A DNA stretch of 17,552 bases from positions 1-17,552 of the forward strand of contig JBGVRC010000034.1 of the NCBI GenBank assembly GCA_045128055.1, written 5' to 3'. The notes beneath the pieces are model-generated. The model had not been told where the DNA came from. It saw only the letters and a list, made by a program, of their open reading frames with translations, and made no database searches. The position numbers and the translations under genes are program-made. The stretch is from Scatosoma sp045128055. GTDB lineage: Bacteria; Bacillota; Clostridia; Christensenellales; Borkfalkiaceae. Of this stretch, positions 1-7,284 are shown piece by piece (the stretch's first letter is position 1; each line of letters begins with the position of its first letter).

Positions 1-142
1 CGGCAACGAATTCCCCTTCCTGCACGGAAAAATCGACTCCGTCCACAGCAAAGGACGAGTCTTCCGCAAAAACTTCCGTTTCCGAGCTTTCGCTTGGCTC
101 TGCGTATGAAAAATGTACGTTTTCAAATCTTAAAATATCCAT
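1..142 (-). CDS. ABC transporter ATP-binding protein, ECF/CbiO type (5' part only)
   Basis: The first 47 codons of a gene that continues beyond the left edge are visible. The product begins MDILRFENVHFSYAE and shows the N-terminal beta-strands of an ABC ATPase: FENVHFSY, then an Asp/Glu/Ser-rich insert at residues 15-30, then VDGVDFSVQEGEFVA, which lies just before the Walker A loop (not in the window). In energy-coupling-factor (EcfA/CbiO) ATPases this pattern precedes GxNGSGKST, and such proteins power vitamin or metal uptake with EcfT and a substrate-binding S component. The ATG at 142 is chosen because AAAGGA lies upstream and a sigma-A promoter precedes it; the ATG at 147 hits a stop after five codons. 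The acidic insert is longer than I expect for this family. The ECF assignment is less certain than the ABC assignment. Confidence 0.82.
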   Translation of the reverse strand, partial: MDILRFENVHFSYAEPSESSETEVFAEDSSFAVDGVDFSVQEGEFVA

Positions 143-184
143 ACCATTCCTTTACCTTGGCGTTTGATAAGCAGTTCATTAGAT

Positions 185-213
185 ATTATACCAAATTTTT
201 CAATAGATTACAA
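185..213 (-). promoter_or_regulatory. sigma-A promoter of the partial ABC ATPase gene
   Basis: On the minus strand TTGTAA (213-208) and TATAAT (190-185) are separated by 17 bp. The predicted transcription start is near 178, about 36 nt before the ATG at 142. Confidence 0.7.
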
Positions 214-254
214 TGAAAATAAGGTGAAAAAGTGTGTTATTAAAAAGAAAAATT

Positions 255-284
255 AAAAAACGGGTATACAATACCCGTCTTTTT
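255..284 (-). terminator. intrinsic terminator of the mrp / MBL-fold unit
   Basis: An 8-bp perfect stem, ACGGGTAT / ATACCCGT (260-267 and 271-278), has a 3-nt loop and is followed on the minus strand by a run of T. It lies 10 bp past the stop of the MBL-fold gene. T residues on the plus side (280-284) would also allow termination in that direction. Confidence 0.85.
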
Positions 285-287
285 ACA

Positions 288-1313
288 CTACGATAGGCTG
301 TCAATAGAATATTGCCCGTCCGCCGTAACGGTGAGTACGATATGCGAACGTACGTCGGTGCGATACACGTTCACGTTTGCTTGCGCCAACCGAGCCAACG
401 TTTCGGGCGCGGGATGATTATAGGAATTGCCTGCCCCGCAGGAAATAATCCCGTCCTTTACACCCAAATATTGCAAAAATGGCAAGCTCGTTCCCGTAGC
501 GCTACCGTGATGCGAAACCTTTAACACGGACACGCCTTGCAAGGATATACCTGCGCTTTCCCACGCGCCGACTTCATCGTCCATCAACAATTTTTCTTCC
601 ACCGATTGCGGCGCGTCGCCCATCAACAGCACCTTTACCCCTGCGTATTGTATATATAATACGGACGAAGCTTCGTTTGACGCATTCACCGTCTTATCTC
701 CCACAAGGATATCTTCCACCATTTTACTATACGGATACAAGCATTGCACACTGTAAGGATACATAAAATCCGTTGGCGCGTGGCAGGAAAATTGTATGAG
801 CCGCGACGTGAAATACGTTTTGCAATCCGTCTTAAAAAGCTTGGCGTAATATTGCGCGTATTTCGTCCCACTTTCGGGAAATGACGGGGGCAGGTACGCG
901 TTGAACACCTTTTTCGTGTCTAAAACTTTCGTCAAACCACCGCAATGGTCTTCGTCGGAATGGGTTAAAATCAAATCGTCGATTTCGTCAATTTTCAGCG
1001 CGTTCATATATCGCAGCAGCGATTTTGTCGCGCCGCTGCTTCCATCGCCGCCGTCGATTAGCATTACTTTGCCGTTGGGAAATTCCACCAACGTAGCATC
1101 GCCTTGACCCACGTCTATAAAATGCGCCCGCAGCTCGCCTTTGGCGCGCTTCTCCACGTTAGGAAGCCCTACTTTATATTTCCAAGTACTGGGCGGAACG
1201 AAAGCGGAAAAGATACAAAGCCCTAAAAAGCAAAATGCCACAATAGAAAAGCAAATTATTTTCAAACGCTTTAATTGCTTTTCCATTTTTTCTTTTTCTG
1301 CTTTGTATCCCAT
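288..1313 (-). CDS. membrane-anchored ComEC-like MBL-fold metallohydrolase
   Basis: This 341-residue protein has a short basic cytoplasmic N-terminus, one hydrophobic segment (about residues 19-39) and an extracellular metallo-beta-lactamase fold. The fold resembles the C-terminal domain of the DNA-uptake protein ComEC/Rec2: HFIDVGQGDATLVEFP (64-79), LIDGG (85-89), the metal motif THSDEDH (H118, D120, D122, H123), MGDAP (231-235) and VSHHGS (267-271), with a possible further ligand at H300. ComEC's membrane channel and OB domain are missing, so a DNA-uptake role should not be assumed; stand-alone proteins of this type are common in Firmicutes and may cut nucleic acid or phosphodiesters outside the membrane. 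GGAAGAA precedes the ATG by 4 nt. The gene follows mrp by 14 bp and shares its promoter and terminator. The fold is sure, the substrate unknown. Confidence 0.85.
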   Translation of the reverse strand: MGYKAEKEKMEKQLKRLKIICFSIVAFCFLGLCIFSAFVPPSTWKYKVGLPNVEKRAKGELRAHFIDVGQGDATLVEFPNGKVMLIDGGDGSSGATKSLLRYMNALKIDEIDDLILTHSDEDHCGGLTKVLDTKKVFNAYLPPSFPESGTKYAQYYAKLFKTDCKTYFTSRLIQFSCHAPTDFMYPYSVQCLYPYSKMVEDILVGDKTVNASNEASSVLYIQYAGVKVLLMGDAPQSVEEKLLMDDEVGAWESAGISLQGVSVLKVSHHGSATGTSLPFLQYLGVKDGIISCGAGNSYNHPAPETLARLAQANVNVYRTDVRSHIVLTVTADGQYSIDSLS

Positions 1314-1327
1314 ATATTTCTTCCGTA

Positions 1328-2173
1328 TTATTCTATCTCTTTTTGCTTTGCTTTTTCAATTTCCGCAAACACGTCTTTCAGCGCGTCCGTTTCGTAATCT
1401 TCAATCCTACCCAAATCGGCAAGCTTGGAAATATTCGCATCCAAGGGCATACGCGCAATCGCGGGAATACCGTATTCCGCGGCAATCGCCTTTACCTTAC
1501 TCGGCCCGAAAACTTCTATTTGCTTACCGCAATCAGGACAGGTAAGATAGCTCATATTTTCCACCAAACCAAGCACGGGAATATTCATAATCCTTGCCAT
1601 ATTCACCGCTTTTTCCACCACCATTTTCACCAAGTCCTGCGGCGTGGTGACAATGACGATACCCGCAATGGGAATGCTTTGGAATACCGTCAAAGGCACG
1701 TCGCCCGTTCCCGGGGGCATATCGATGAAAAGCAAATCCAAGTCCTTCCAAATGACGTCCGTCCAAAACTGCATAACCGTGCCCGAAATCACCATTCCGC
1801 GCCAAATAACGGGGGAAGTAGCGTCGTCAAGCAACAAGTTCATCGATACCATTTGCATACCCGACGGCGAAAGAACGGGCAAAATCCCCTTTTCGTCGCC
1901 CGTAATACGGTCGTTGACGCCAAACATATGGGGAATGGACGGCCCCGTGATGTCCGCATCCATAAGCCCTACCGACTTACCTTGTTTATTCGCATACGAA
2001 GCCAGCAAGGAAGTGGTAAGCGATTTACCAACCCCGCCCTTTCCGCTGACAACGGCGATCACCTTTTTCACCGACGCTTTTTCGTGCGGCGCTTTTAACA
2101 TACTTTCTTTTTTTCTCGACGCGCAACTACCCGAAGCGCAGGTCGAACAATTATGCGTACAATTTTCCGACAT
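1328..2173 (-). CDS. mrp: Mrp/NBP35-family P-loop ATPase, iron-sulfur cluster carrier
   Basis: This 281-residue cytoplasmic protein belongs to the Mrp/ApbC/NBP35 family, which binds and transfers Fe-S clusters to apoproteins. It shows the deviant Walker A GKGGVGKS (44-51), MDADITGPSIPHMFG (71-85), the family signature FIDMPPGTGD (149-158), TTPQD (176-180) and a CPDC pair (C212, C215) that in homologues bridges a cluster between two subunits. The N-terminus carries four more cysteines (C5, C9, C12, C17), as in NBP35-like forms. I chose the ATG at 2173 because GGAAGG stands 8 nt before it; an in-frame GTG at 2182 would overlap that site. A fully consensus promoter lies directly upstream. It is the first gene of a two-gene unit with the MBL-fold gene. 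Family assignment is secure; the client proteins are unknown. Confidence 0.94.
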   Translation of the reverse strand: MSENCTHNCSTCASGSCASRKKESMLKAPHEKASVKKVIAVVSGKGGVGKSLTTSLLASYANKQGKSVGLMDADITGPSIPHMFGVNDRITGDEKGILPVLSPSGMQMVSMNLLLDDATSPVIWRGMVISGTVMQFWTDVIWKDLDLLFIDMPPGTGDVPLTVFQSIPIAGIVIVTTPQDLVKMVVEKAVNMARIMNIPVLGLVENMSYLTCPDCGKQIEVFGPSKVKAIAAEYGIPAIARMPLDANISKLADLGRIEDYETDALKDVFAEIEKAKQKEIE

Positions 2174-2202
2174 AGTTTTCACCTTCCATTTATTTCCTGA
2201 TT

Positions 2203-2231
2203 ATTATACACCCGCGGCAAAAGTTTGTCAA
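2203..2231 (-). promoter_or_regulatory. consensus sigma-A promoter of mrp
   Basis: The minus strand has TTGACA (2231-2226), a 17-bp spacer and TATAAT (2208-2203), both hexamers perfect. The start would be near 2196, giving a short leader of about 23 nt before the mrp ATG. Confidence 0.88.
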
Positions 2232-2323
2232 CAATTCCGTCTGCTTTTTGTCTTTTAAGTGTATTTTTGACAAAATCTTTCAAGAATTATACGCGGCGAA
2301 GCGGAAAAAACGGCTAAAAACGA

Positions 2324-2352
2324 TTGCTTTCTTATCAAAAATGATGTATAAT
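2324..2352 (+). promoter_or_regulatory. sigma-A promoter of the SRP RNA gene
   Basis: TTGCTT (2324-2329), a 17-bp spacer and a perfect TATAAT (2347-2352) place the start at about G2358-G2359, which is the first base of the closing helix of the SRP RNA. Confidence 0.85.
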
Positions 2353-2357
2353 AATTA

Positions 2358-2632
2358 GGCTGCGCGTAGGCGGGGAGTTAGCGGCACCCTATATCTGCAA
2401 TCCGCTATAGCAGAGCCGAATGCCTTTCTCGACGACGTTTATGGAAGGTTTGCGCGCCGTAAGGAATGTTGATAGCAAGGTCTTATGCAACGTAATGCCG
2501 TGAACCGTGTCAGGACAGGAATGTAGCAGCTCTAAGCGGAAGTTTGCGTGTGCCATAAGGTAGCTTTGAAGGAGTCACCTGCGGCGTTTCCACTTCGGTA
2601 AATTTCGGCAAAAAAGGATCGCGCAGTTTTTT
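2358..2632 (+). ncRNA. ffs: signal recognition particle RNA, large bacterial type
   Basis: This is the RNA scaffold of the signal recognition particle, which with Ffh targets nascent membrane proteins. The conserved domain IV hairpin lies at 2509-2530 (GTCAGG, stem ACA/TGT closing a GGAA tetraloop at 2518-2521, then AGCAGC). The 5' part (about 2371-2425) has the Alu-domain pattern of Firmicutes SRP RNAs, with GCGGCACCC, CTGCAATCCGCTATAGCAG and CCGAATGCC. The two ends pair, CTGCGCG (2360-2366) with CGCGCAG (2620-2626), directly followed by six T. Size (about 270 nt), a promoter at the right distance and a terminator support a complete gene. The exact mature ends are inferred. Confidence 0.95.
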
Positions 2633-2640
2633 ATTGGTCA

Positions 2641-2670
2641 AAAACACGCATCGAAAGATGGGTGTTTTTT
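2641..2670 (+). terminator. intrinsic terminator downstream of the SRP RNA
   Basis: AAAACACGCATC and GATGGGTGTTTT form a 12-bp stem with one G-G mismatch around a GAAA loop, and the right arm runs into six T. It separates the SRP RNA from the GH13 gene, so the latter probably needs its own start signal. Confidence 0.8.
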
Positions 2671-2707
2671 GTTTACTATTTTTTATAAAACGGCACATAC
2701 TACGCCT

Positions 2708-4312
2708 ATGAATAAGCAACGAGAACGTTTTTTGGACTGGGTAGTATATCAAATTTATCCCCGCAGCTTTTACGATTCCAACGACGACGGTATCGGGGAT
2801 TTAAACGGAATCATAGAAAAATTAGACCATTTGGTTGCGCTTGGCGTCAACGCCGTTTGGCTTTGCCCGTGTTATAAAAGCCCGAATATCGACAACGGCT
2901 ACGACGTATCCGATTATCGGAATATTATGGACGAATTTGGCACGCTTGACGATTGGAAACGCCTGCGCGCGGAAACGAGAAAACGGGATATAAAGCTGAT
3001 TATGGACTTGGTATTTAATCACACTTCGTCCCAACATATTTGGTTTGAAAACGCCAAAAAATCCCGCGATAACCCCTACCACGGGTATTATATTTGGGCA
3101 AAACAGCCTTTAAACGAATGGAAATCCGTTTTTGGCGGTAGCGCGTGGGCATACAACGAAGCCACGAACGAATATTATCTACATTCTTTCGCCGTAGAAC
3201 AACCCGACTTGAACTGGGAGAACCCAAAGGTGAGAAAAGAATGTCAAGCCATCGTCGATTTTTGGGTAGATATGGGCGTGGACGGATTTCGTTGCGACGT
3301 TTTGGATTTTATCGCCAAGGATTTTACCAACGGACAAATGTACAACGGTCCAAAGCTGCACGAATATATCCGCGGTTTGTTCGGCAGGCAAAAAACAAAG
3401 ACCGTTTTTACCATCGGGGAATGCCAAAGCAAAGAAAAGGATATTTGCCAAATTTGCGGGAAAAATAGAAAAGAATTGACGACGGTGTTTCAATTCGACC
3501 ATATTTTGCTTGGTCGAAGGTATAAATACGCGCCCAAGCCCCTATCCTTTGATAAATTGCGAAAAATCCTTGTCAAATGGCAAAATTTTTCGCAAAAACA
3601 GGATATTTTATATACCCTTTTCACCGATAATCACGACAATCCGTATTTTTTATCACGGACGAAGCAGGCAAACGCGCTGCGTTATGAAATTGCAACGGCT
3701 CTTGCCGCTACTTTCTTTTTACTGCGCGGTATTCCCTTTTTATATCAAACGCAGGAATACGGCGCGACAAACCCTTATTACGACGATATAAACGCCTTTA
3801 ACGAAGTAGAAACTTTGCAGTATTACCAAGCCCGTAAAAGCAAGCTTCCCCACGAAAAACTGATGCAAAAAATCAATCTTGGGAGCCGCGACAACACCCG
3901 CCGCCCGTTTGCTTGGACGAACAGCCCTAAAAATTATCACGGCTTTTCCAAAACGAAGCCTTGGATTCTCCCCCATTCTTTTGCCGATACAATCAATTTA
4001 GAAAAGGACAAAACTTCCAAAAAATCCGTATTCCATTTTTATCAAAAGCTGCTTGCTTTGCGCAAGGATAAAGCCGTTTTACGATACGGGGAATTTACCG
4101 ACCTTACGGGAATCAAAAAGGATTGTTTTATTTACAAACGGGCTTTGGAAAAGTCGGAAATCATTGTCGTTTGCAATTACGAACAAAGCAAACAACTTTT
4201 ACCCGACTTCATTCGCGAAGATAAATACAGCGTTTTGCTTTCTAACGGCAAAAAACGCCCTTTTTCGCCCATTTTTTTACCCTTTGAAGTGGTTGTCTAT
4301 GAAAAACGTTAA
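2708..4312 (+). CDS. GH13 alpha-glucosidase / oligo-1,6-glucosidase family
   Basis: This 534-residue cytoplasmic (no signal peptide) alpha-amylase-superfamily enzyme most resembles oligo-1,6-glucosidase, alpha-glucosidase and trehalose-6-phosphate hydrolase. Visible motifs are WVVYQIYPRSFYDSNDDGIGDLNGI (start of the TIM barrel, residues 11-35), DLVFNH (100-105), GFRCD with nucleophile D197, TIGE with acid/base E238, and TDNHD with transition-state stabiliser D310; the usual C-terminal beta domain follows. It would release glucose from alpha-1,6- or alpha-1,4-linked oligosaccharides. The ATG at 2708 fits the family's N-terminus. An in-frame TTG at 2669 lies in the SRP terminator and is rejected. 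There is no Shine-Dalgarno sequence before 2708, unlike every other gene here. It converges on the GH38 gene with a shared terminator. The family is certain, the exact substrate is not. Confidence 0.9.
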   Translation: MNKQRERFLDWVVYQIYPRSFYDSNDDGIGDLNGIIEKLDHLVALGVNAVWLCPCYKSPNIDNGYDVSDYRNIMDEFGTLDDWKRLRAETRKRDIKLIMDLVFNHTSSQHIWFENAKKSRDNPYHGYYIWAKQPLNEWKSVFGGSAWAYNEATNEYYLHSFAVEQPDLNWENPKVRKECQAIVDFWVDMGVDGFRCDVLDFIAKDFTNGQMYNGPKLHEYIRGLFGRQKTKTVFTIGECQSKEKDICQICGKNRKELTTVFQFDHILLGRRYKYAPKPLSFDKLRKILVKWQNFSQKQDILYTLFTDNHDNPYFLSRTKQANALRYEIATALAATFFLLRGIPFLYQTQEYGATNPYYDDINAFNEVETLQYYQARKSKLPHEKLMQKINLGSRDNTRRPFAWTNSPKNYHGFSKTKPWILPHSFADTINLEKDKTSKKSVFHFYQKLLALRKDKAVLRYGEFTDLTGIKKDCFIYKRALEKSEIIVVCNYEQSKQLLPDFIREDKYSVLLSNGKKRPFSPIFLPFEVVVYEKR

Positions 4313-4326
4313 GCCTAAATTCAATG

Positions 4327-4356
4327 AAAAAGCGTCCTTTTTCAAGGACGCTTTTT
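4327..4356. terminator. bidirectional terminator between GH13 and GH38 genes
   Basis: A 13-bp perfect stem, AAAAAGCGTCCTT (4327-4339) and AAGGACGCTTTTT (4344-4356), has a TTTC loop. The flanking A and T runs make it functional in both directions for the two convergent genes that end at 4312 and 4392. Confidence 0.9.
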
Positions 4357-4391
4357 ATATGCTATGCGTTTATAGATTTGTAAGCAACGCT

Positions 4392-6794
4392 TTATTCGGC
4401 ATATTCCGTGAAAAGCTCTTCCGTAATCGTTCCGTTGGATATGCGAAGAGTCTTGACTTCATACGGCGCAAAATCCACCGCGTACGCACCCAAGGCTTTA
4501 CAATCCACTTTCGCCGTAACAGCTTTTCCATCGCATTCGTACGCGCGGAGAATATAGCCGTCGCCGTCTTCCGCTTTCTTAAACGCCGACACGACCACGT
4601 TTTCTTTATCCACGTTCATACCTTCGTAGACGATGGGCAAATAGCCGTTGTGATGGTTTTCCATAATCACGGTGGGCGCGGTGTTCAAAAGCAAAGCTCT
4701 TTGGAAAATTTTTGCCGTTTCTTGGGTCGTTGCGGGCATAAGCGCGTACGAAAATTCGTGAACGCCTTGGTCGGTGTAATTCGCTTCCGTTCCGCGCGCT
4801 AAGCCGTGGTCGCAATAGATAGGACTGCGTATCCCCGTCAGGGAAATTACGTTGTCTTTGACGGAATAGCTGTACTTGCTGTCGTTTAACACCGCAAGCC
4901 CGCTTTCTTCATCGCCTACCATAGCCCACATAAGCGTAGGTTCTTCTTCTCCGTTGCAGGGACGTTCCAGCTTCCCGAAAGGAATTTCGTATACGCTTGT
5001 CGGGTTTTTCGTCTTTGCAGGGAAAGCGAATTTGAGAAGCTTATGCTTTTCATTCCAGTTCAGCTTGACCTTTACACGCACGGTATCATCATCCTTGTCC
5101 AAGGAATAATACTGCGTCAACGAAGAGTTGCCGTATACGGACGTAACCTTTACTGTTTCGCGAATTTCGTTAGATTCCAACTTTTCAACGGTTACGCATT
5201 CAAAAGCGCCGATCTCTTTATCAAAGTAGTTTTTACCGTGACTCCACGTGTCGTGCTCGGATTCGTCAATCAACACAACGCGAGAAGCGCCGTCTAAAAT
5301 CTCTTTTCCTACGCGTTTATCAAACAAAGATACGATTGCGCCTTTATCGTCAAACGTAGCCTTTAAAATACCGTTTTCCAAAGCCAACGCCGACGATTTT
5401 TTCGCGCGTTTGCCATAGTCGCCTTCCGAGCGGAAAACTTTATTAAATTCATCGGACGGTTGATAATAATATACCGCATAACCAAGCGCAGGAATTTTTG
5501 CACGGAAAATTGCGTTATCTCTTTCAAATACGGACAACGCTTCGGAAACGGCGTTCACAAAAGGAATTTCCTTTCCGTTTGCGTCTTTTACGGACAAAAC
5601 GTGATTGTTGATAGCAACCGTTTCTTCCACCGCAAAGGAATGGGGATTGAAAAGCACTACGGGCAAACCGTGCGCTTTGTCCGTCGTATCGATTTTCCAC
5701 GAAATCGTTTGCAACGCGCTGTTTTTCTGCTTTTCCGCAATCGAAATCGCTTCGTAGCCCATATAAAGGCTGTCGTCGAACGCGCTCTTGATACAACAAC
5801 CGCCCATCGTGTCGTGGAAAGCTAAGAAGTTCAAATTTTCCCAGCCTTCTTGTATTTTCTTGGTATCATAGCTCTTTCCTGTCAGCGTTTCCGCCAAAGC
5901 GGAGAATTTTTCCGCCGCCGTCAGCTTGGTTTCTCCTTTACGCATAAGCGTTTTTATTTCGGATACCGCAGCGTAGCAACCGCTTGCGTGGTGTTGGAGC
6001 TCGTCTTTCAACACAGACAAAGTACGCTCTTTCTCGTAGGCTTCGAAAAATTCTACGGGGTCTGCCATAATCAGCTCGAATTTCCCGTCTTCTTTTTGAT
6101 TATATTCTTGAATAAGCTGGATATTTTTAATGGTCGGACCACCGCCGTGATTACCTACGCCGTAATATCCCATAAATTCTGTACCGTGATAAACCTGGGA
6201 GCAGTCGTCCAAATATTTTTCCAGCTCTTCGATTGCGTTGAAACGCTTGCAATACGCTTCGTTGATACGAAACGCCGTAACCTGAGAACCGTCGGGTGAT
6301 TCCCACGTAAAAATATTGTCCTTCATAGATTTTTCGTATTCCATAGGACGCATATATACGTAATATTTCATACCGCTCTTTTGTAAAATTTGCGGCATCA
6401 TTGCGTTATGTCCAAAGCTGTCTACGTTATAGCCAACTTTTGCCGTTACGCCAAGTTTTTCTTTAAAATATCTTTGGGAATACAAGCTCATACGGGCAAA
6501 GTTTTCGCCGTTTGGCAAATTGCAGTCGGGCTGCACTTTCCAGCCGCCGACAACGATAAATCTACCTTCTTGCGCTCGTGTTTTGAGTTCTTCGAACATT
6601 TCAGGGTCAAAGTCTTCAATCCATTGATAAACGGAAGCGGACGAACAAACGAATTTAAAATCGGGAAACTCCTTCATTCTATCTAGCGCGGAGCGAATGG
6701 TTGCTTTGGCTTCGCAACTACCTTCTTGCCACGACCATACCCACGCAGGGTCGAGATGGGCGTTCCCTATCATATACACCTTTTGTTTTTTCAT
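4392..6794 (-). CDS. GH38 alpha-mannosidase
   Basis: This 800-residue protein belongs to glycoside hydrolase family 38, Zn-dependent retaining alpha-mannosidases. It shows IGNAHLDPAW with zinc ligands H13 and D15, GYNVDSFGHN with nucleophile D125 and H129, GVGNHGGGPT (212-221), and FHDTMGGC with H327 and D328, followed by the long beta-rich C-terminal half typical of bacterial GH38. There is no signal peptide, so it probably trims mannosyl oligosaccharides inside the cell after import. Length is close to that of bacterial homologues. The start is well supported by AGGAGA 6 nt upstream and by an extended -10 promoter about 80 bp away. It stands alone; no sugar transporter or regulator gene is adjacent, and its only carbohydrate-active neighbour is the convergent GH13 gene. 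Confidence 0.93.
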   Translation of the reverse strand: MKKQKVYMIGNAHLDPAWVWSWQEGSCEAKATIRSALDRMKEFPDFKFVCSSASVYQWIEDFDPEMFEELKTRAQEGRFIVVGGWKVQPDCNLPNGENFARMSLYSQRYFKEKLGVTAKVGYNVDSFGHNAMMPQILQKSGMKYYVYMRPMEYEKSMKDNIFTWESPDGSQVTAFRINEAYCKRFNAIEELEKYLDDCSQVYHGTEFMGYYGVGNHGGGPTIKNIQLIQEYNQKEDGKFELIMADPVEFFEAYEKERTLSVLKDELQHHASGCYAAVSEIKTLMRKGETKLTAAEKFSALAETLTGKSYDTKKIQEGWENLNFLAFHDTMGGCCIKSAFDDSLYMGYEAISIAEKQKNSALQTISWKIDTTDKAHGLPVVLFNPHSFAVEETVAINNHVLSVKDANGKEIPFVNAVSEALSVFERDNAIFRAKIPALGYAVYYYQPSDEFNKVFRSEGDYGKRAKKSSALALENGILKATFDDKGAIVSLFDKRVGKEILDGASRVVLIDESEHDTWSHGKNYFDKEIGAFECVTVEKLESNEIRETVKVTSVYGNSSLTQYYSLDKDDDTVRVKVKLNWNEKHKLLKFAFPAKTKNPTSVYEIPFGKLERPCNGEEEPTLMWAMVGDEESGLAVLNDSKYSYSVKDNVISLTGIRSPIYCDHGLARGTEANYTDQGVHEFSYALMPATTQETAKIFQRALLLNTAPTVIMENHHNGYLPIVYEGMNVDKENVVVSAFKKAEDGDGYILRAYECDGKAVTAKVDCKALGAYAVDFAPYEVKTLRISNGTITEELFTEYAE

Positions 6795-6877
6795 AATTTT
6801 CTCCTATGCGCAATCCTTTTGGCATTGTTTTAGACCGCCAAAACGCCGCGCAAGCCTATGATAATATCAATACATAG

Positions 6878-6905
6878 ATTATAGCATATCTTCAAAAAAA
6901 GTCAA
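6878..6905 (-). promoter_or_regulatory. extended -10 promoter of the GH38 gene
   Basis: On the minus strand TTGACT (6905-6900) and TATAAT (6883-6878) are 16 bp apart, with a TG dinucleotide one base before the -10. The start would be near 6871, leaving a leader of about 77 nt. Confidence 0.78.
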
Positions 6906-6975
6906 GGTCTTTCTTATAAAAAAAGCAGCGCCGCCGCGTCTTTTTTCTTGTAAAAAGCGCACAAACGGCTTGAAT

Positions 6976-7016
6976 AAAAAATCGACAAATTTCTTGTCGA
7001 AACTTGTCGATTTTTT
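6976..7016 (-). terminator. terminator of tRNA-Glu with a repeated stem
   Basis: A 13-bp stem (6976-6988 with 7004-7016, core ATCGACAA/TTGTCGAT) flanked by six A and six T starts at the last base of the tRNA CCA. The loop carries another TTGTCGA (6994-7000), which could pair with 6982-6988 instead. Confidence 0.8.
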
Positions 7017-7090
7017 GGTGACCCGTACGGGAATCGAACCCATGTTTCCACCGTGAGAGGGTGGCGTCTTAACCGCTTGACCAACGGGCC
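7016..7090 (-). tRNA. tRNA-Glu (anticodon CTC)
   Basis: The minus strand folds into a standard cloverleaf. The acceptor stem pairs GGCCCGT with ACGGGTC, the D arm contains GGTCAAGCGGTTAAGAC, the anticodon stem is CCACC/GGTGG with loop CTCTCAC, and the T arm contains GGTTCGATTCC. The anticodon CTC (complement of 7055-7057) reads GAG, glutamate. The 3' CCA is encoded (7016-7018). The gene is single, with its own promoter and terminator. Confidence 0.96.
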
Positions 7091-7101
7091 CTACTCTTTG
7101 T

Positions 7102-7130
7102 AGTATAACACACTTGTTTTAAAATATCAA
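7102..7130 (-). promoter_or_regulatory. promoter of tRNA-Glu
   Basis: TTGATA (7130-7125), a 17-bp spacer and TATACT (7107-7102) lie on the minus strand, with TG one base upstream of the -10. The start would be near 7095, about 5 nt before the mature tRNA. Confidence 0.82.
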
Positions 7131-7253
7131 GCATTTTTTATTTAAAATTCAAAAATCCAACGTTATTTTTTAATCTCAACAAGCCGTTTTTTATCAATCA
7201 ACGCGGACATGGTATCCCCATTTTTGTTTTTTAAGGTTTTTTTAGTCATATGT

Positions 7254-7280
7254 AAGGACGCGGCGTTACGCCGCGTCCTT
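7254..7280 (-). terminator. strong hairpin at the end of the purine operon
   Basis: A perfect 12-bp GC-rich stem, AAGGACGCGGCG (7254-7265) with CGCCGCGTCCTT (7269-7280), and a 3-nt loop begin 4 nt past the stop of the DUF1858 gene. No U-run follows on the minus strand, so it may be a weak terminator or a 3' end-stabilising stem. Confidence 0.55.
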
Positions 7281-7284
7281 GCTT

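Noticed and set aside
2174..2182. GTG start for Mrp three codons upstream of the ATG
   Set aside because: The only good Shine-Dalgarno sequence (GGAAGG) is spaced correctly for the ATG at 2173 and would overlap the GTG.
2669..2707. Upstream TTG start for the GH13 enzyme
   Set aside because: It begins inside the SRP RNA terminator and adds 13 residues not expected in the family; the ATG at 2708 fits the GH13 N-terminus.
4053..4802. Plus-strand open frame of 249 codons across the GH13/GH38 junction
   Set aside because: It overlaps the 3' ends of two clear genes and runs through their shared terminator, so it is not plausible as a gene.
6910..6950. A- and T-flanked GC-rich stretch AGCAGCGCCGCCGCGTC as a terminator
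   Set aside because: The arms pair only with two central mismatches, and there is no gene directly upstream that needs it apart from the already terminated tRNA.
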